Source: Saprospiraceae bacterium
Lineage (GTDB): Bacteria > Bacteroidota > Bacteroidia > Chitinophagales > Saprospiraceae
Reading direction: 5' to 3'
Assembly (NCBI GenBank): GCA_028284395.1
Contig: JANQRV010000637.1
Span: forward strand, 62,001-126,000
DNA: 64,000 nucleotides
Both the position numbers and the translations under genes were made by a program. This document shows positions 41,981 through 50,100 of the stretch, in pieces (position 1 is the first letter of the stretch; each line of letters begins with the position of its first letter). The notes under the pieces were generated by a model. The model ran no database searches. It was not told where the DNA came from and worked only from the letters and a program-made list of their open reading frames with translations.

Positions 41981-42712
41981 ATGAAGAATTTTATTGTGAT
42001 CGTCTTGTTAGCAGGTTTGTGGAGTTGTCGTGCAGGGCAACCGATGTCAATGACCGCGGGGTCTGATCTTACTATTACAAAGCTTTCGAATCATGCCTAT
42101 ATCCATGTGACCATGATGGATATCCCTAACTACGGTAAATTCCCTTGTAACGGATTTATTTATTTGGATGCTGGTGAGGCCTTGGTTTTCGATACTCCTC
42201 CCGATAGTCTGCAGTCGGTCATCTTGATCGAATGGATCAGAAAAAAACTGAAAGCGAGAATAAAAGGACTGGTCATTAATCATTTCCACAACGATTGTCT
42301 GGGGGGAATCGAAGCTTTTCATGAGGCGGGAATTCCTTCTTATGGTTCGAATTCCACCATTGAATTAGCGAAAGCTGATGGTGCTTCCCCACCAAAGAAC
42401 GGGTTTGAAACAGTCCTGGAATTGAGGGTAGGAAACCGTTCCTCAATCTCCCGGTTTTTTGGGGCAGGGCATACCAAAGACAATATCATTAGTTGGTTTC
42501 CCAAAGAGAAAATGATGTTTGGAGGTTGCATGATCAAATCTTTGAAAGCAGGTAAAGGCAATTTGGCGGATGCCGATGTCAAAGCCTGGCCAAAAACTGT
42601 CGAAAAGATAAAACATCAATATCCCAATGTGAAAATAATAGTGCCGGGTCACGGCCTGCATGGCGACATTGAATTATTGAATTATACCATTGCTCTCTTT
42701 TCCGATCTATAG
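41981..42712 (+). CDS. Subclass B1 metallo-beta-lactamase
   Basis: 243 residues from ATG 41981, chosen because it opens with a lipoprotein-type signal (IVIVLLAGLWSC, Cys16). Zinc ligands of the B1 type are all present: HFHND (His101, His103, Asp105), His164 in GAGHTKDN, Cys183 in GGCMIKS and His224 in VPGHG. Lys186 and Asn194 match the substrate-binding Lys224 and Asn233 of B1 enzymes, and the FGGC and ADADVKAW context is also B1-like. It should hydrolyse penicillins, cephalosporins and carbapenems in the periplasm; spectrum untested. The gene follows the PPOX gene closely, with no mobile element visible. Confidence 0.88.
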   Translation: MKNFIVIVLLAGLWSCRAGQPMSMTAGSDLTITKLSNHAYIHVTMMDIPNYGKFPCNGFIYLDAGEALVFDTPPDSLQSVILIEWIRKKLKARIKGLVINHFHNDCLGGIEAFHEAGIPSYGSNSTIELAKADGASPPKNGFETVLELRVGNRSSISRFFGAGHTKDNIISWFPKEKMMFGGCMIKSLKAGKGNLADADVKAWPKTVEKIKHQYPNVKIIVPGHGLHGDIELLNYTIALFSDL

Positions 42713-42974
42713 CAATAGCTAAAATTCCTTTTATCTAGGTTTTTTATTCTTCTGGGAACTTATTGGTTGTACAGGCTGGTTAATAGCTTTGAAATTAATC
42801 CAAAAGCCTTTGTGAAATGCACTTCTTTATCATACATATCACGATGGAAAAGGTCGTCGTTTGCGGCCTTGCCACCTATGAACGGAATTATCTTCCCTAT
42901 TCTTTCTGACAACAGCTTCTTATAGAGCAGTTGCCGGGGTGACAACTGCGGAATTCCAATTAACTTTTAGTGAT
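42713..42974. other. Intergenic stretch before tRNA-Glu
   Basis: 262 bases between the metallo-beta-lactamase and the tRNA. A weak reading frame of 61 codons on the minus strand has no recognisable content and no promoter. Nothing else is seen. Confidence 0.3.
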
Positions 42975-43049
42975 GCTCCCGTCGTCTAACGGTTAGGACG
43001 CCGGTTTTTCAAGCCGGAAACGTGAGTTCGATTCTCATCGGGAGTACCA
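42975..43049 (+). tRNA. tRNA-Glu (UUC)
   Basis: 75 bases folding as a cloverleaf: acceptor GCTCCCG / CGGGAGT (one G-T pair), D-arm GTC..GAC, anticodon arm CCGGT-TTTTCAA-GCCGG with anticodon TTC at positions 34-36, T-arm TGAG-TTCGATT-CTCA, discriminator A and encoded CCA (43047-43049). Confidence 0.93.
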
Positions 43050-43643
43050 ATGACCCCAAATAACATTTACTAATTCAATTGCCAAAATCATTGTGTTATG
43101 CGTGTCAGGTTAAGTTTTGAACGGTTTTAAACCCACCGTAGCCACTAGGTAAATGTGTGAGGTTTTAAATTACTTTAGGTATCATCAATACCGAGGCAAG
43201 TCAATTTCACGCCAGAATTTATCAAAATGGACGCAGCACAAGTTCGATTTGTAAGGGATACGATCAATCCCGGTCGTATCCATTTCAGATGTTTTAAAGA
43301 GTATTATGCAATTTATTTGTTAAAGAGAATAGTAGAAGTGGATGATCTTTTAATCCGGGATCTTCGACAAACCCGGTGTTCTAAATAATTGGACCGTCCC
43401 TTGATCAAGAACCTCCTTGCTCAATGGGGAGATGGAAAGCTAACTGCCAAACGGCTGAGATTGCTCCACCCATTGGAAGATAGTTCCTTTCGCGTTGGTC
43501 TGAGCCTATGGGAGGTGTGATCGACGAAGTGAATGGCGATATTATCCAATCAGCAATAATCTTTTTTTGGTACTTAAACCAATAGCTTTATCTTGTATGA
43601 CAATGAAGCATTATTTTACGAATAATTCCATAACAAGAAAGAT
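43050..43643. other. Gene-poor stretch after tRNA-Glu
   Basis: About 590 bases without an intact gene of recognisable type. It contains the broken reading frame at 43227-43520 and little else. No tRNA fragment, integrase or direct repeat of the tRNA 3' end was found, although tRNA-flanking regions often collect such debris. Confidence 0.4.
43227..43520 (+). pseudogene. Reading frame interrupted by one stop, possible gene remnant
   Basis: From ATG 43227 one frame reads 53 codons to a TAA at 43386-43388 and then continues without stops for 43 more codons to TGA at 43518-43520. The second part has a protein-like composition (RPLIKNLLAQWGDGKLT). I recognise no family. It may be a decayed gene, two tiny ORFs, or chance. 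Confidence 0.3.
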
Positions 43644-44399
43644 ATGAGATCGACTATCCACCGAAATTTCAGAGGCATATGGAATATGCTGATATTTGTC
43701 TTTTTTTCAATTGCTGCCAATGCCAACCCAGTAATGGCTCCAGGCTTGCAGGGAGCTTGGCAATTAGACACCAAGGAGATTGATGGCAAATATACCCATG
43801 TTCTTCTTTTTAGTGGTGCATATTTCACTTGGACAACCCATGAGACAGAAACTGGTGCATTTATCATGACGAGAGGGGGAAGCTGGAAAAAGACTGGCAA
43901 GAAACTAGAGCTGATGTATGAATTTCATACAATTGATTCTACTAAGGTTGGGACAAAAGAAGTCATGAAATTATCTCAAAAAGGCAATGTAACCAGATTT
44001 AAAGGAAAAGGTTTGCCAAAAGGAGATTGGAAAGGACTTGATCAGGGAGTGGCTTCACCTTTAACCGGTGCCTGGTTGTTTTCGGGAAGGGAAAGAGATG
44101 GGAAAATGAGTCGTAGATCTACTGATCTACCAAGAAAAACGATGAAAATTTTGACCGGCAGCCGTTTCCAGTGGATTGCTTATAATACGGAAACCAAGCG
44201 TTTTTTTGGTACAGGAGGCGGAGAGTATGTTGCTAATGATGGAAAATATACTGAGAACATTCGTTTCTTTTCAAGGGATGTTAGTAGGGTCGGAGTCAAG
44301 CTGGGCTTTAAGTTTGATGTCAAAGAAAAAGAATGGCACCACAGTGGTAAGAGCAGTAAGGGAGATCCCATGTATGAAATCTGGTCAAAGAGAAAATAA
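43644..44399 (+). CDS. Exported protein with two related lipocalin-like domains
   Basis: 251 residues with N-terminal signal peptide (NMLIFVFFSIAANANP). Residues ~35-125 and ~140-250 are related: each begins L-x-G-A-W, has a K-x-M/x-L-(F/T)-S/G-(G/S)-xx-FxW strand (LFSGAYFTWTTHE and ILTGSRFQWIAYN), a Gly-rich turn (TRGGSW, GTGGGEY) and an I/R-F-x-S/T strand. This fits a duplicated small beta-barrel of lipocalin-like type. Function unknown. Convergent with pfkA, 15 bases apart. Confidence 0.65.
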   Translation: MRSTIHRNFRGIWNMLIFVFFSIAANANPVMAPGLQGAWQLDTKEIDGKYTHVLLFSGAYFTWTTHETETGAFIMTRGGSWKKTGKKLELMYEFHTIDSTKVGTKEVMKLSQKGNVTRFKGKGLPKGDWKGLDQGVASPLTGAWLFSGRERDGKMSRRSTDLPRKTMKILTGSRFQWIAYNTETKRFFGTGGGEYVANDGKYTENIRFFSRDVSRVGVKLGFKFDVKEKEWHHSGKSSKGDPMYEIWSKRK

Positions 44400-44414
44400 T
44401 GGACCTCCGCGCAT

Positions 44415-45518
44415 CTAATCGCCAAATGACATACCAATGGAACGAGCAACTCGCATCAGATAATGATCTGCTCTTACATTCTTATTTTCTTTGATGGCTT
44501 CAGAAAGAAGGACACTAGTCAAGTCATTGTTTTTGAAGGAAACCATATGACCAAACCTGCCAGCCTGGATCAACTCAAAGGCTTTAACCCCCATTGAGGT
44601 AGCCAGGATGCGATCAAAGGCAACAGGTGTGCCTCCTCGTTGTGTGTGGCCAAGAATGGTCGTTCTTACCTGAACATCCGGCATATTGGGATGTTCTTCC
44701 AACTGTTTGCGCAAGAAATTAGCAATTCCTCCAAGTTTAATATGACCATCACCAACCTCTCCTGAAGCTTGTCCTACAACTGTCCCACCTTTAGGTTTGG
44801 CTCCCTCAGCGATGACAATGTTTACAAAACCCCTTTTCTTGAAGTATCGCTTTTTGATTTTTTCGACAATGGTCTCAATATCGTAGGGGATTTCGGGAAT
44901 CAGACAAATTTCGGCACCTCCTGCGACGGCTGCATGAAGCGCAATCCAACCGGCATCGCGTCCCATCACTTCCATAATCATGACCCGATGATGACTTTCA
45001 GCCGTGGTGACCAATTTATCAAAACTGTCAGTGGCAATTTGCACAGCGGTGGTAAATCCAAATGTTAGATCGGTAGCCGATAGATCGTTATCAATGGTTT
45101 TCGGGACGCCAATCACATTTAAGCCCATCTCAAATAGAAGTTGAGAGATCTTTTGACTCCCATCTCCGCCAATATTTACAACTGCATCAAAACCTTCGGC
45201 CCTGATTCGGTCGACCAATTCTTGGGTTCGATCTTCCGTCGTCCAGGTGCCATCTTCCTTTTGTACGGGAAAGGCCATTGGTTTTCCTCGGTTCGTAGTC
45301 TTAATGATGGTGCCACCTTTAATATGAATACCTTCGATTTTCTTCCGGTTCAGTTTTACGATGCGGATCGGATCGTCCAACATTCCATTAAAGGCTTCCA
45401 AGCTACCCCAGACTTCCCAGTCTTGCTTTGAGTTTTTGGCGGCTTTTACTAAGCCTCTAATCACGGCATTTAGCCCTGGGCAATCGCCCCCTCCGGTTGA
45501 AACCAGGATCTTCTTCAT
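44415..45518 (-). CDS. pfkA: 6-phosphofructokinase, Gly/Lys type
   Basis: 367 residues. It phosphorylates fructose 6-phosphate in glycolysis. Motifs: TGGGDCPGLNAVIRG (nucleotide phosphate), IGGDGS at 116-121, catalytic VPKTIDND (138-145, base Asp143), MEVMGRDAGWIA and LGHTQRGGTP. At the two donor-selecting sites it has Gly120 (ATP type) and Lys140 (the position where PPi enzymes have Lys and classic ATP enzymes Gly). Families with this mix are usually ATP-dependent. It is the last gene of the inositol strand, 73 bases after the HAD gene, with its own -7 element. Confidence 0.92.
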   Translation of the reverse strand: MKKILVSTGGGDCPGLNAVIRGLVKAAKNSKQDWEVWGSLEAFNGMLDDPIRIVKLNRKKIEGIHIKGGTIIKTTNRGKPMAFPVQKEDGTWTTEDRTQELVDRIRAEGFDAVVNIGGDGSQKISQLLFEMGLNVIGVPKTIDNDLSATDLTFGFTTAVQIATDSFDKLVTTAESHHRVMIMEVMGRDAGWIALHAAVAGGAEICLIPEIPYDIETIVEKIKKRYFKKRGFVNIVIAEGAKPKGGTVVGQASGEVGDGHIKLGGIANFLRKQLEEHPNMPDVQVRTTILGHTQRGGTPVAFDRILATSMGVKAFELIQAGRFGHMVSFKNNDLTSVLLSEAIKENKNVRADHYLMRVARSIGMSFGD

Positions 45519-45555
45519 GCGGTATAGTATTGTCGTGGGTTACCATCAAAAGGTA

Positions 45556-45563
45556 CAAATTTA
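45556..45563 (-). promoter_or_regulatory. Candidate -7 element of pfkA
   Basis: TAAATTTG on the minus strand matches TAnnTTTG, 38 bases before the pfkA ATG and outside the preceding HAD gene. Suggests pfkA can be read independently of the inositol operon. No TTG at standard spacing. Confidence 0.35.
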
Positions 45564-45591
45564 CAAAAGCTGCCCCAATATGTATACTGAA

Positions 45592-46239
45592 CTAAAGATC
45601 AAGGAGGTTTACTAATTCATTCATGTGATCCAGCGGGATAGCCCCGGCATTTTCCAGTTCAATTCTTTTTTGAGATTTACCTGCGGTATAACCAAAAACC
45701 CGAATGCCCGCATCAACCGCAGATTTTACTCCATAATGGCTGTCTTCGATCACAACACATTTTTCGGGAGTAACCCCCATTTGCCGGCTAACTGTAAGAT
45801 AGAAAGCCGGATCGGGTTTCCAGGTATCAAGTTCATATGCACTGTAGATTTTTCCCTTAAAAAAGGGGAGTAATTTTGTAATCGACAGGTTTAATTCAAT
45901 TTTATTGCGGGGCCCATTCGAAGCCACACAAAATGGTTTGCGAAGTTTTTGAACAATGTCCGGAATCCCTGCGACTGGTTGAAGTTCTTGCTTGAACCTC
46001 TCGAAACTTCTTTGCCGATAACGCGGTACAAATTCATCCAGCGGAATCTTGATTCCCGACATTTCTTCTACTGCCTTTAGGGAATCATCGAGGTATCCGC
46101 CGACAAATTTGTCTACGATTTCGTCGAAAGGTATTTCAATACCAAGCCTGGCTAATTCTTCTGCTATGACTTTGTTCCCGATTGGTTCACTATCGACCAA
46201 TACACCATCACAGTCAAAAATAAGAAGGTCCCAATTCAT
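45592..46239 (-). CDS. HAD-superfamily phosphatase (beta-phosphoglucomutase-like)
   Basis: 215 residues. HAD motif I is FDCDGVLVDSEP (nucleophile Asp9, acid/base Asp11), the cap follows, motif II is VASNG, motif III Lys in TWKPDPAFY and motif IV VIEDSHYGVKSA. Subfamily IA, like beta-phosphoglucomutase and sugar-phosphate phosphatases. The ATG overlaps the stop of the dehydrogenase gene by four bases, so it is an operon member; it probably dephosphorylates or isomerises a pathway sugar phosphate, which is inference. Confidence 0.88.
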   Translation of the reverse strand: MNWDLLIFDCDGVLVDSEPIGNKVIAEELARLGIEIPFDEIVDKFVGGYLDDSLKAVEEMSGIKIPLDEFVPRYRQRSFERFKQELQPVAGIPDIVQKLRKPFCVASNGPRNKIELNLSITKLLPFFKGKIYSAYELDTWKPDPAFYLTVSRQMGVTPEKCVVIEDSHYGVKSAVDAGIRVFGYTAGKSQKRIELENAGAIPLDHMNELVNLLDL

Positions 46240-47270
46240 GAGTTGATTTTAATTAGACTACGTTCCTTGAAGGACTTGGTAAATGCTTCTGCAACGATTG
46301 TTGCCTGGGTTGCATCTGAAATTTCCAATTCCGGTTTTCTATTATTGTTAATACAATCGATGAAATCTCTTGCCATCAAGAGAAATGCTTCCTCGAAACG
46401 ATCCCAGAAAGTTTCGACACATTCTTTTCGGACTCCGTTGATATCGTAGATTTCTACTCGGTTTTTGGCTGCTGGTCGTCCGATTCTTAAGGTCCCTAAT
46501 GTGCCAACCACTTCCGTGTAAGTATCGTGACCGTGCATTGCTGTTCGACTGGCGTTGATTACTGCCATTGTTCCGTTCTTGAATCGACAGGTACTCATCA
46601 CATTGTCTGCATCACCAGCATCGCCAAATGCAGGATATTTATAGGCTCCTCCTATCGACCACACTTCAGACACATCGGAGTTCAGGAACCAACGTGCTAA
46701 ATCGATGTCATGTACGTTAAAGTCGTGAAAAATTCCACCACTTTTACCTACATACTGGATTTGCCAGTCTGCAACGGTATCTTTATCCACGGTTTGGGAA
46801 CGAACCAGATAGGGGACGCCAATTGCTCCAGCATCTACTTTATCTTTGGCATACCGGTAGCTGGGATCAAACCTACGTACAAAACCGACTACGGCCAATT
46901 GGTTTGGATATTGGCCAGCAACCTTTTCCACTTCCAAGCAATCTGTAGTGCGAATGGCCAGAGGTTTCTCTGAAAAAACATGAAGCCCTGCTTTTAGTGC
47001 CTCCGTAATTTGCCTGGCATGCATATCGGTAGAACTTACAATAAATATTGCATCCAAACCCGGGAGTTTCAACATTTCTCCATAGTCAGAGAATAGGTGT
47101 GTGATGCCCAACTCATTTTGCGCATATTCCAATTCTTCTTTTTGAAGGCTGCAGGCCGCCACCAGTTTTGCATTTCGGATGTTGAATTTCAAATTCTCTG
47201 CATAGCGTTTGCCGAGTCTTCCAAGACCGACAATTCCGATTTTAATGCTTTTCATAGAGGACTGATTCAT
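46236..47270 (-). CDS. Gfo/Idh/MocA dehydrogenase (second inositol dehydrogenase candidate)
   Basis: 344 residues. Rossmann loop IGIVGLGRLGKRYAEN near residue 12, FSEKPLA with the catalytic Lys, and the substrate-domain motif GGIFHDFNVHDIDLARWFLNS. This is the inositol 2-dehydrogenase-type subfamily (IolG/IolX/IolW). It directly follows iolE (start 47270 abuts its stop at 47271; ATG 47255 is an alternative), so an inositol isomer such as scyllo- or chiro-inositol is a plausible substrate. NAD dependence is likely. Sequence differs clearly from the other IolG-type gene at 52592. Confidence 0.87.
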   Translation of the reverse strand: MNQSSMKSIKIGIVGLGRLGKRYAENLKFNIRNAKLVAACSLQKEELEYAQNELGITHLFSDYGEMLKLPGLDAIFIVSSTDMHARQITEALKAGLHVFSEKPLAIRTTDCLEVEKVAGQYPNQLAVVGFVRRFDPSYRYAKDKVDAGAIGVPYLVRSQTVDKDTVADWQIQYVGKSGGIFHDFNVHDIDLARWFLNSDVSEVWSIGGAYKYPAFGDAGDADNVMSTCRFKNGTMAVINASRTAMHGHDTYTEVVGTLGTLRIGRPAAKNRVEIYDINGVRKECVETFWDRFEEAFLLMARDFIDCINNNRKPELEISDATQATIVAEAFTKSFKERSLIKINS

Positions 47271-48185
47271 TTATAGCCCGGTTTTGGAACGGATAAACTT
47301 TCGGGCTATTGTGGCGTATTCGAAAGGGTTGGCCTTGGCCGGGTCCTGCTCTGCTTCAACGACGATCCAGCCGGTATATTCACTAGTCGCCAAGGTTCGG
47401 AAAATAGCATCGAAATCAATGCAACCTGTAGGGTCACCCGGTACGGTAAATACACCGGCCTTTACTGCTTCTAAAAAGCTCATTCGCTGTAGTTTAACCC
47501 TTTTAAGGATATTTGGGCGAATGTCCTTAAGGTGTACGTGCCCAATCCGGTCGATACATAAGTTCAGAGCTTTTACCGGGTCCTCGCCTGAAAAGTAAAA
47601 ATGGCCACAATCGTAATTGAGAAATACCAGCTCCGGATCAGTCATGTCTAGAAACTTAGTTGTTTCTTCTAATGTTTGGATGGCCGTACCCATATGGTGA
47701 TGAAAGCACAATTTGAATCCTCTTTCCGAAGCGATTTTTCCGAGGATATTCATCTTTTCGGTAAAGTCTCTCCATTCCGCTTCGGAACTGAATTGTCCCT
47801 TATTTTCAAAGACCGGTACTGCTTTCCCCTGACAACTCGTGCCAACTTCTCCTCCGCCAATGATATTGGCTCCTAAAGCTTCGAGGTAGTCTAATACCTG
47901 TTCGAAGGCGTTTTTGTTATCTGAAAGTGATTTTGTCGTCAGCTCATAGCTGAACCATTGATTGCAAACCCGAAGTCCGCGCAGTTCCAAATATTTCTTC
48001 AAAAGGATCGGGTCTCTTGGGTATTTGGTGCCGACTTCACAGCCGACGAAACCCGCTAAAGCCATTTCACTGATGCATTGTTCGAATGGAATTTCTCCAC
48101 CCAATTCGGGGAGATCATCATTGGTCCAGTTGATTGGAGCTATGCCAAGCTTTACCTTATTCGCTTTTATCGTAGTTGGAGTCAC
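47271..48185 (-). CDS. iolE: myo-Inosose-2 dehydratase
   Basis: 304 residues. It dehydrates 2-keto-myo-inositol to 3D-(3,5/4)-trihydroxycyclohexane-1,2-dione. TIM-barrel sugar-isomerase-like protein with the family sequence LGIAPINWTNDDLPELGGE at the N-terminus, FVGCEVGTKYP, LCFHHHMGTAIQTLEE, LNYDCGHFYFSGEDP and HVHLKDIRP, which together carry the metal ligands. The ATG overlaps the iolD stop by four bases; iolD, iolE and the dehydrogenase gene are clearly cotranscribed. Confidence 0.95.
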   Translation of the reverse strand: MTPTTIKANKVKLGIAPINWTNDDLPELGGEIPFEQCISEMALAGFVGCEVGTKYPRDPILLKKYLELRGLRVCNQWFSYELTTKSLSDNKNAFEQVLDYLEALGANIIGGGEVGTSCQGKAVPVFENKGQFSSEAEWRDFTEKMNILGKIASERGFKLCFHHHMGTAIQTLEETTKFLDMTDPELVFLNYDCGHFYFSGEDPVKALNLCIDRIGHVHLKDIRPNILKRVKLQRMSFLEAVKAGVFTVPGDPTGCIDFDAIFRTLATSEYTGWIVVEAEQDPAKANPFEYATIARKFIRSKTGL

Positions 48186-50062
48186 AGGTAGTATTTTTGA
48201 GCTTTTTTTTGTGAGATGTAATCATTATAAGCTTCTTTGACACTTTTGCTTTCGGATATTTCGGCTATCGGTACTTCCCACCAGGAATAACCTTCTACGC
48301 CTTTATATCGATCCGTTTCGACATAAACCACCGTCGTTTGTTTGATGGTTTGGGCTTCCTTTAGTGCTTTTCGAAACGAGTCGATGTTGTCGGCTTTAAG
48401 GACCACTGCCCCCAGGCTTTCGGCATTCTTGGCTAGATCTACCGGCAGGTGCTGTGCCTCAGTGATTGATACTTCATCACCCCCAATCTGGCCGTTTTCC
48501 ATGTTTCGGCGCAAATACCGGGTGCCGAAGCCATTGCTTCCAACAGACCGAGAAAGCGAGCCAATACTAGCAAACCCATGGTTGTTGATCAACACTATGA
48601 TCAATTTAATTTGCTCCTGAATCGATGTGATGATTTCCTGAGCAAGCATCAGGTATCCACCGTCACCTACCATCACGTACACATTTCTATCGGGAGCTGC
48701 CATTTTGGCTCCTAGTCCTCCTGCAATCTCGTAACCCATACAGGAGTAACCATATTCCAAATGGAAGCCCTTGGGGTGACAAGTGCGCCATAATTTATGT
48801 AGATCCCCCGGCATGCTTCCGGAGGCACAAATCATGATGTCCTGGTCGGCAGAGATTTCATTAACGGCCCCGATTACCTCTGCTTGGCTAGTATTGGGGT
48901 AACGGTCGTGATAGATCTCTGATACCTTTTGGTCCCAGGATTTATTGTAAGCAGTAACCTTTTTCCGATAGGCCTGTTCCGTTTCGAATTCCGATACCAG
49001 TTCCCGAAGTTCTTGTAATGTTGCTTTTGCATCGCCGGTTAAGGGTAAAGCTAGATGTTTGTAGGCATCAAACTCGGCCACATTAATGTTGATGAACCTT
49101 ACATTAGGGTTTTGAAAAGAGGATTTGGAGGCGGTTGTAAAATCACTGTATCGAGTACCGATGCCAATAACTAAATCTGCTTCCCTGGCTATTGCAATGG
49201 CGCCTGGTGTACCGGTCACACCACAGGCACCGAGGTTCAGCGGATGGTCAAACCGGAGTGAACCTTTTCCCGCAAAGGTCTCGCCAACCGGGATTCCCGT
49301 TTGTTCGACAAAGTGTCTTAGTTCTTCAGTGGCATCACTGTAGATGGTGCCACCACCGGCAATGATGATGGGATTCCGGCTTTCCTGAATCCAGGAAGCT
49401 GCCTTTTTTATTAAAGTACGATCGGGGCGTTGACGAGGGATGGTCCAAACCCGCTTTTCAAATAATGATACCGGGAAATCAAAAGCTTCGGCTTGAACAT
49501 CTTGCGGCATGCAGAGCGTCACTGCACCAGTTTCTGCAGGAGAAGTCAATACACGCATTACCTCCGGTAAGGCTGTGATCAGCTGTTCGGCCCGATTGAT
49601 CCGGTCCCAGTATTTTGAAACCGGTTTGAAGGAGTCGTTGGCTGAAAAATCCTGTGACCAGGCGGATTCGATTTGTTGTAATACCGGTGCTACATTCCTC
49701 CTGGCAAAGATATCCCCAGGAAGAAGGAGAACTGGAATGCGATTGACGGTAGCCAATGCAGCCCCCGTTACCATATTGGTAGCTCCTGGGCCAATCGATG
49801 TCGTACAAGCAAAAGTCGACAACCGATTTTTAACTTTCGCATAAGCTACCGCCGTGTGTACCATCGACTGTTCGTTCCGACATTGGTAATACTTAAAATC
49901 TGGGTATTGTTGGAGTGCCTGGCCCAGTCCTGCTACATTCCCATGACCGAAGATTCCGAAACAACCAGCAAAAAATTTATGCTCAACTCCATCTCGCTCA
50001 GTATATTGCTGGTTTAAGAATTTGATCGTAGCCTGGGCTACCGTTAGTCTTTCGGTTTTCAT
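48182..50062 (-). CDS. iolD: 3D-(3,5/4)-trihydroxycyclohexane-1,2-dione hydrolase
   Basis: 626 residues, the usual size for IolD, a thiamine diphosphate enzyme that opens the ring to 5-deoxy-glucuronate. Catalytic Glu64 lies in YYQCRNEQSMVH. The middle Rossmann-like domain and the ThDP-binding motif GDGGYLMLAQEI...NNHG are present; FAGCFGIFGHGNVAGLGQAL is the IolD N-terminal signature. Overlaps iolE by four bases and follows the transporter gene by 38 bases. Confidence 0.95.
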   Translation of the reverse strand: MKTERLTVAQATIKFLNQQYTERDGVEHKFFAGCFGIFGHGNVAGLGQALQQYPDFKYYQCRNEQSMVHTAVAYAKVKNRLSTFACTTSIGPGATNMVTGAALATVNRIPVLLLPGDIFARRNVAPVLQQIESAWSQDFSANDSFKPVSKYWDRINRAEQLITALPEVMRVLTSPAETGAVTLCMPQDVQAEAFDFPVSLFEKRVWTIPRQRPDRTLIKKAASWIQESRNPIIIAGGGTIYSDATEELRHFVEQTGIPVGETFAGKGSLRFDHPLNLGACGVTGTPGAIAIAREADLVIGIGTRYSDFTTASKSSFQNPNVRFININVAEFDAYKHLALPLTGDAKATLQELRELVSEFETEQAYRKKVTAYNKSWDQKVSEIYHDRYPNTSQAEVIGAVNEISADQDIMICASGSMPGDLHKLWRTCHPKGFHLEYGYSCMGYEIAGGLGAKMAAPDRNVYVMVGDGGYLMLAQEIITSIQEQIKLIIVLINNHGFASIGSLSRSVGSNGFGTRYLRRNMENGQIGGDEVSITEAQHLPVDLAKNAESLGAVVLKADNIDSFRKALKEAQTIKQTTVVYVETDRYKGVEGYSWWEVPIAEISESKSVKEAYNDYISQKKAQKYYL

Positions 50063-50100
50063 TTATGCTGATTTTATTGATCACGATTCACCGTGTTTAC

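Noticed and set aside
42760-42945. 61-codon frame on the minus strand between the metallo-beta-lactamase and tRNA-Glu
   Set aside because: No family, no promoter, no coupling with neighbours.
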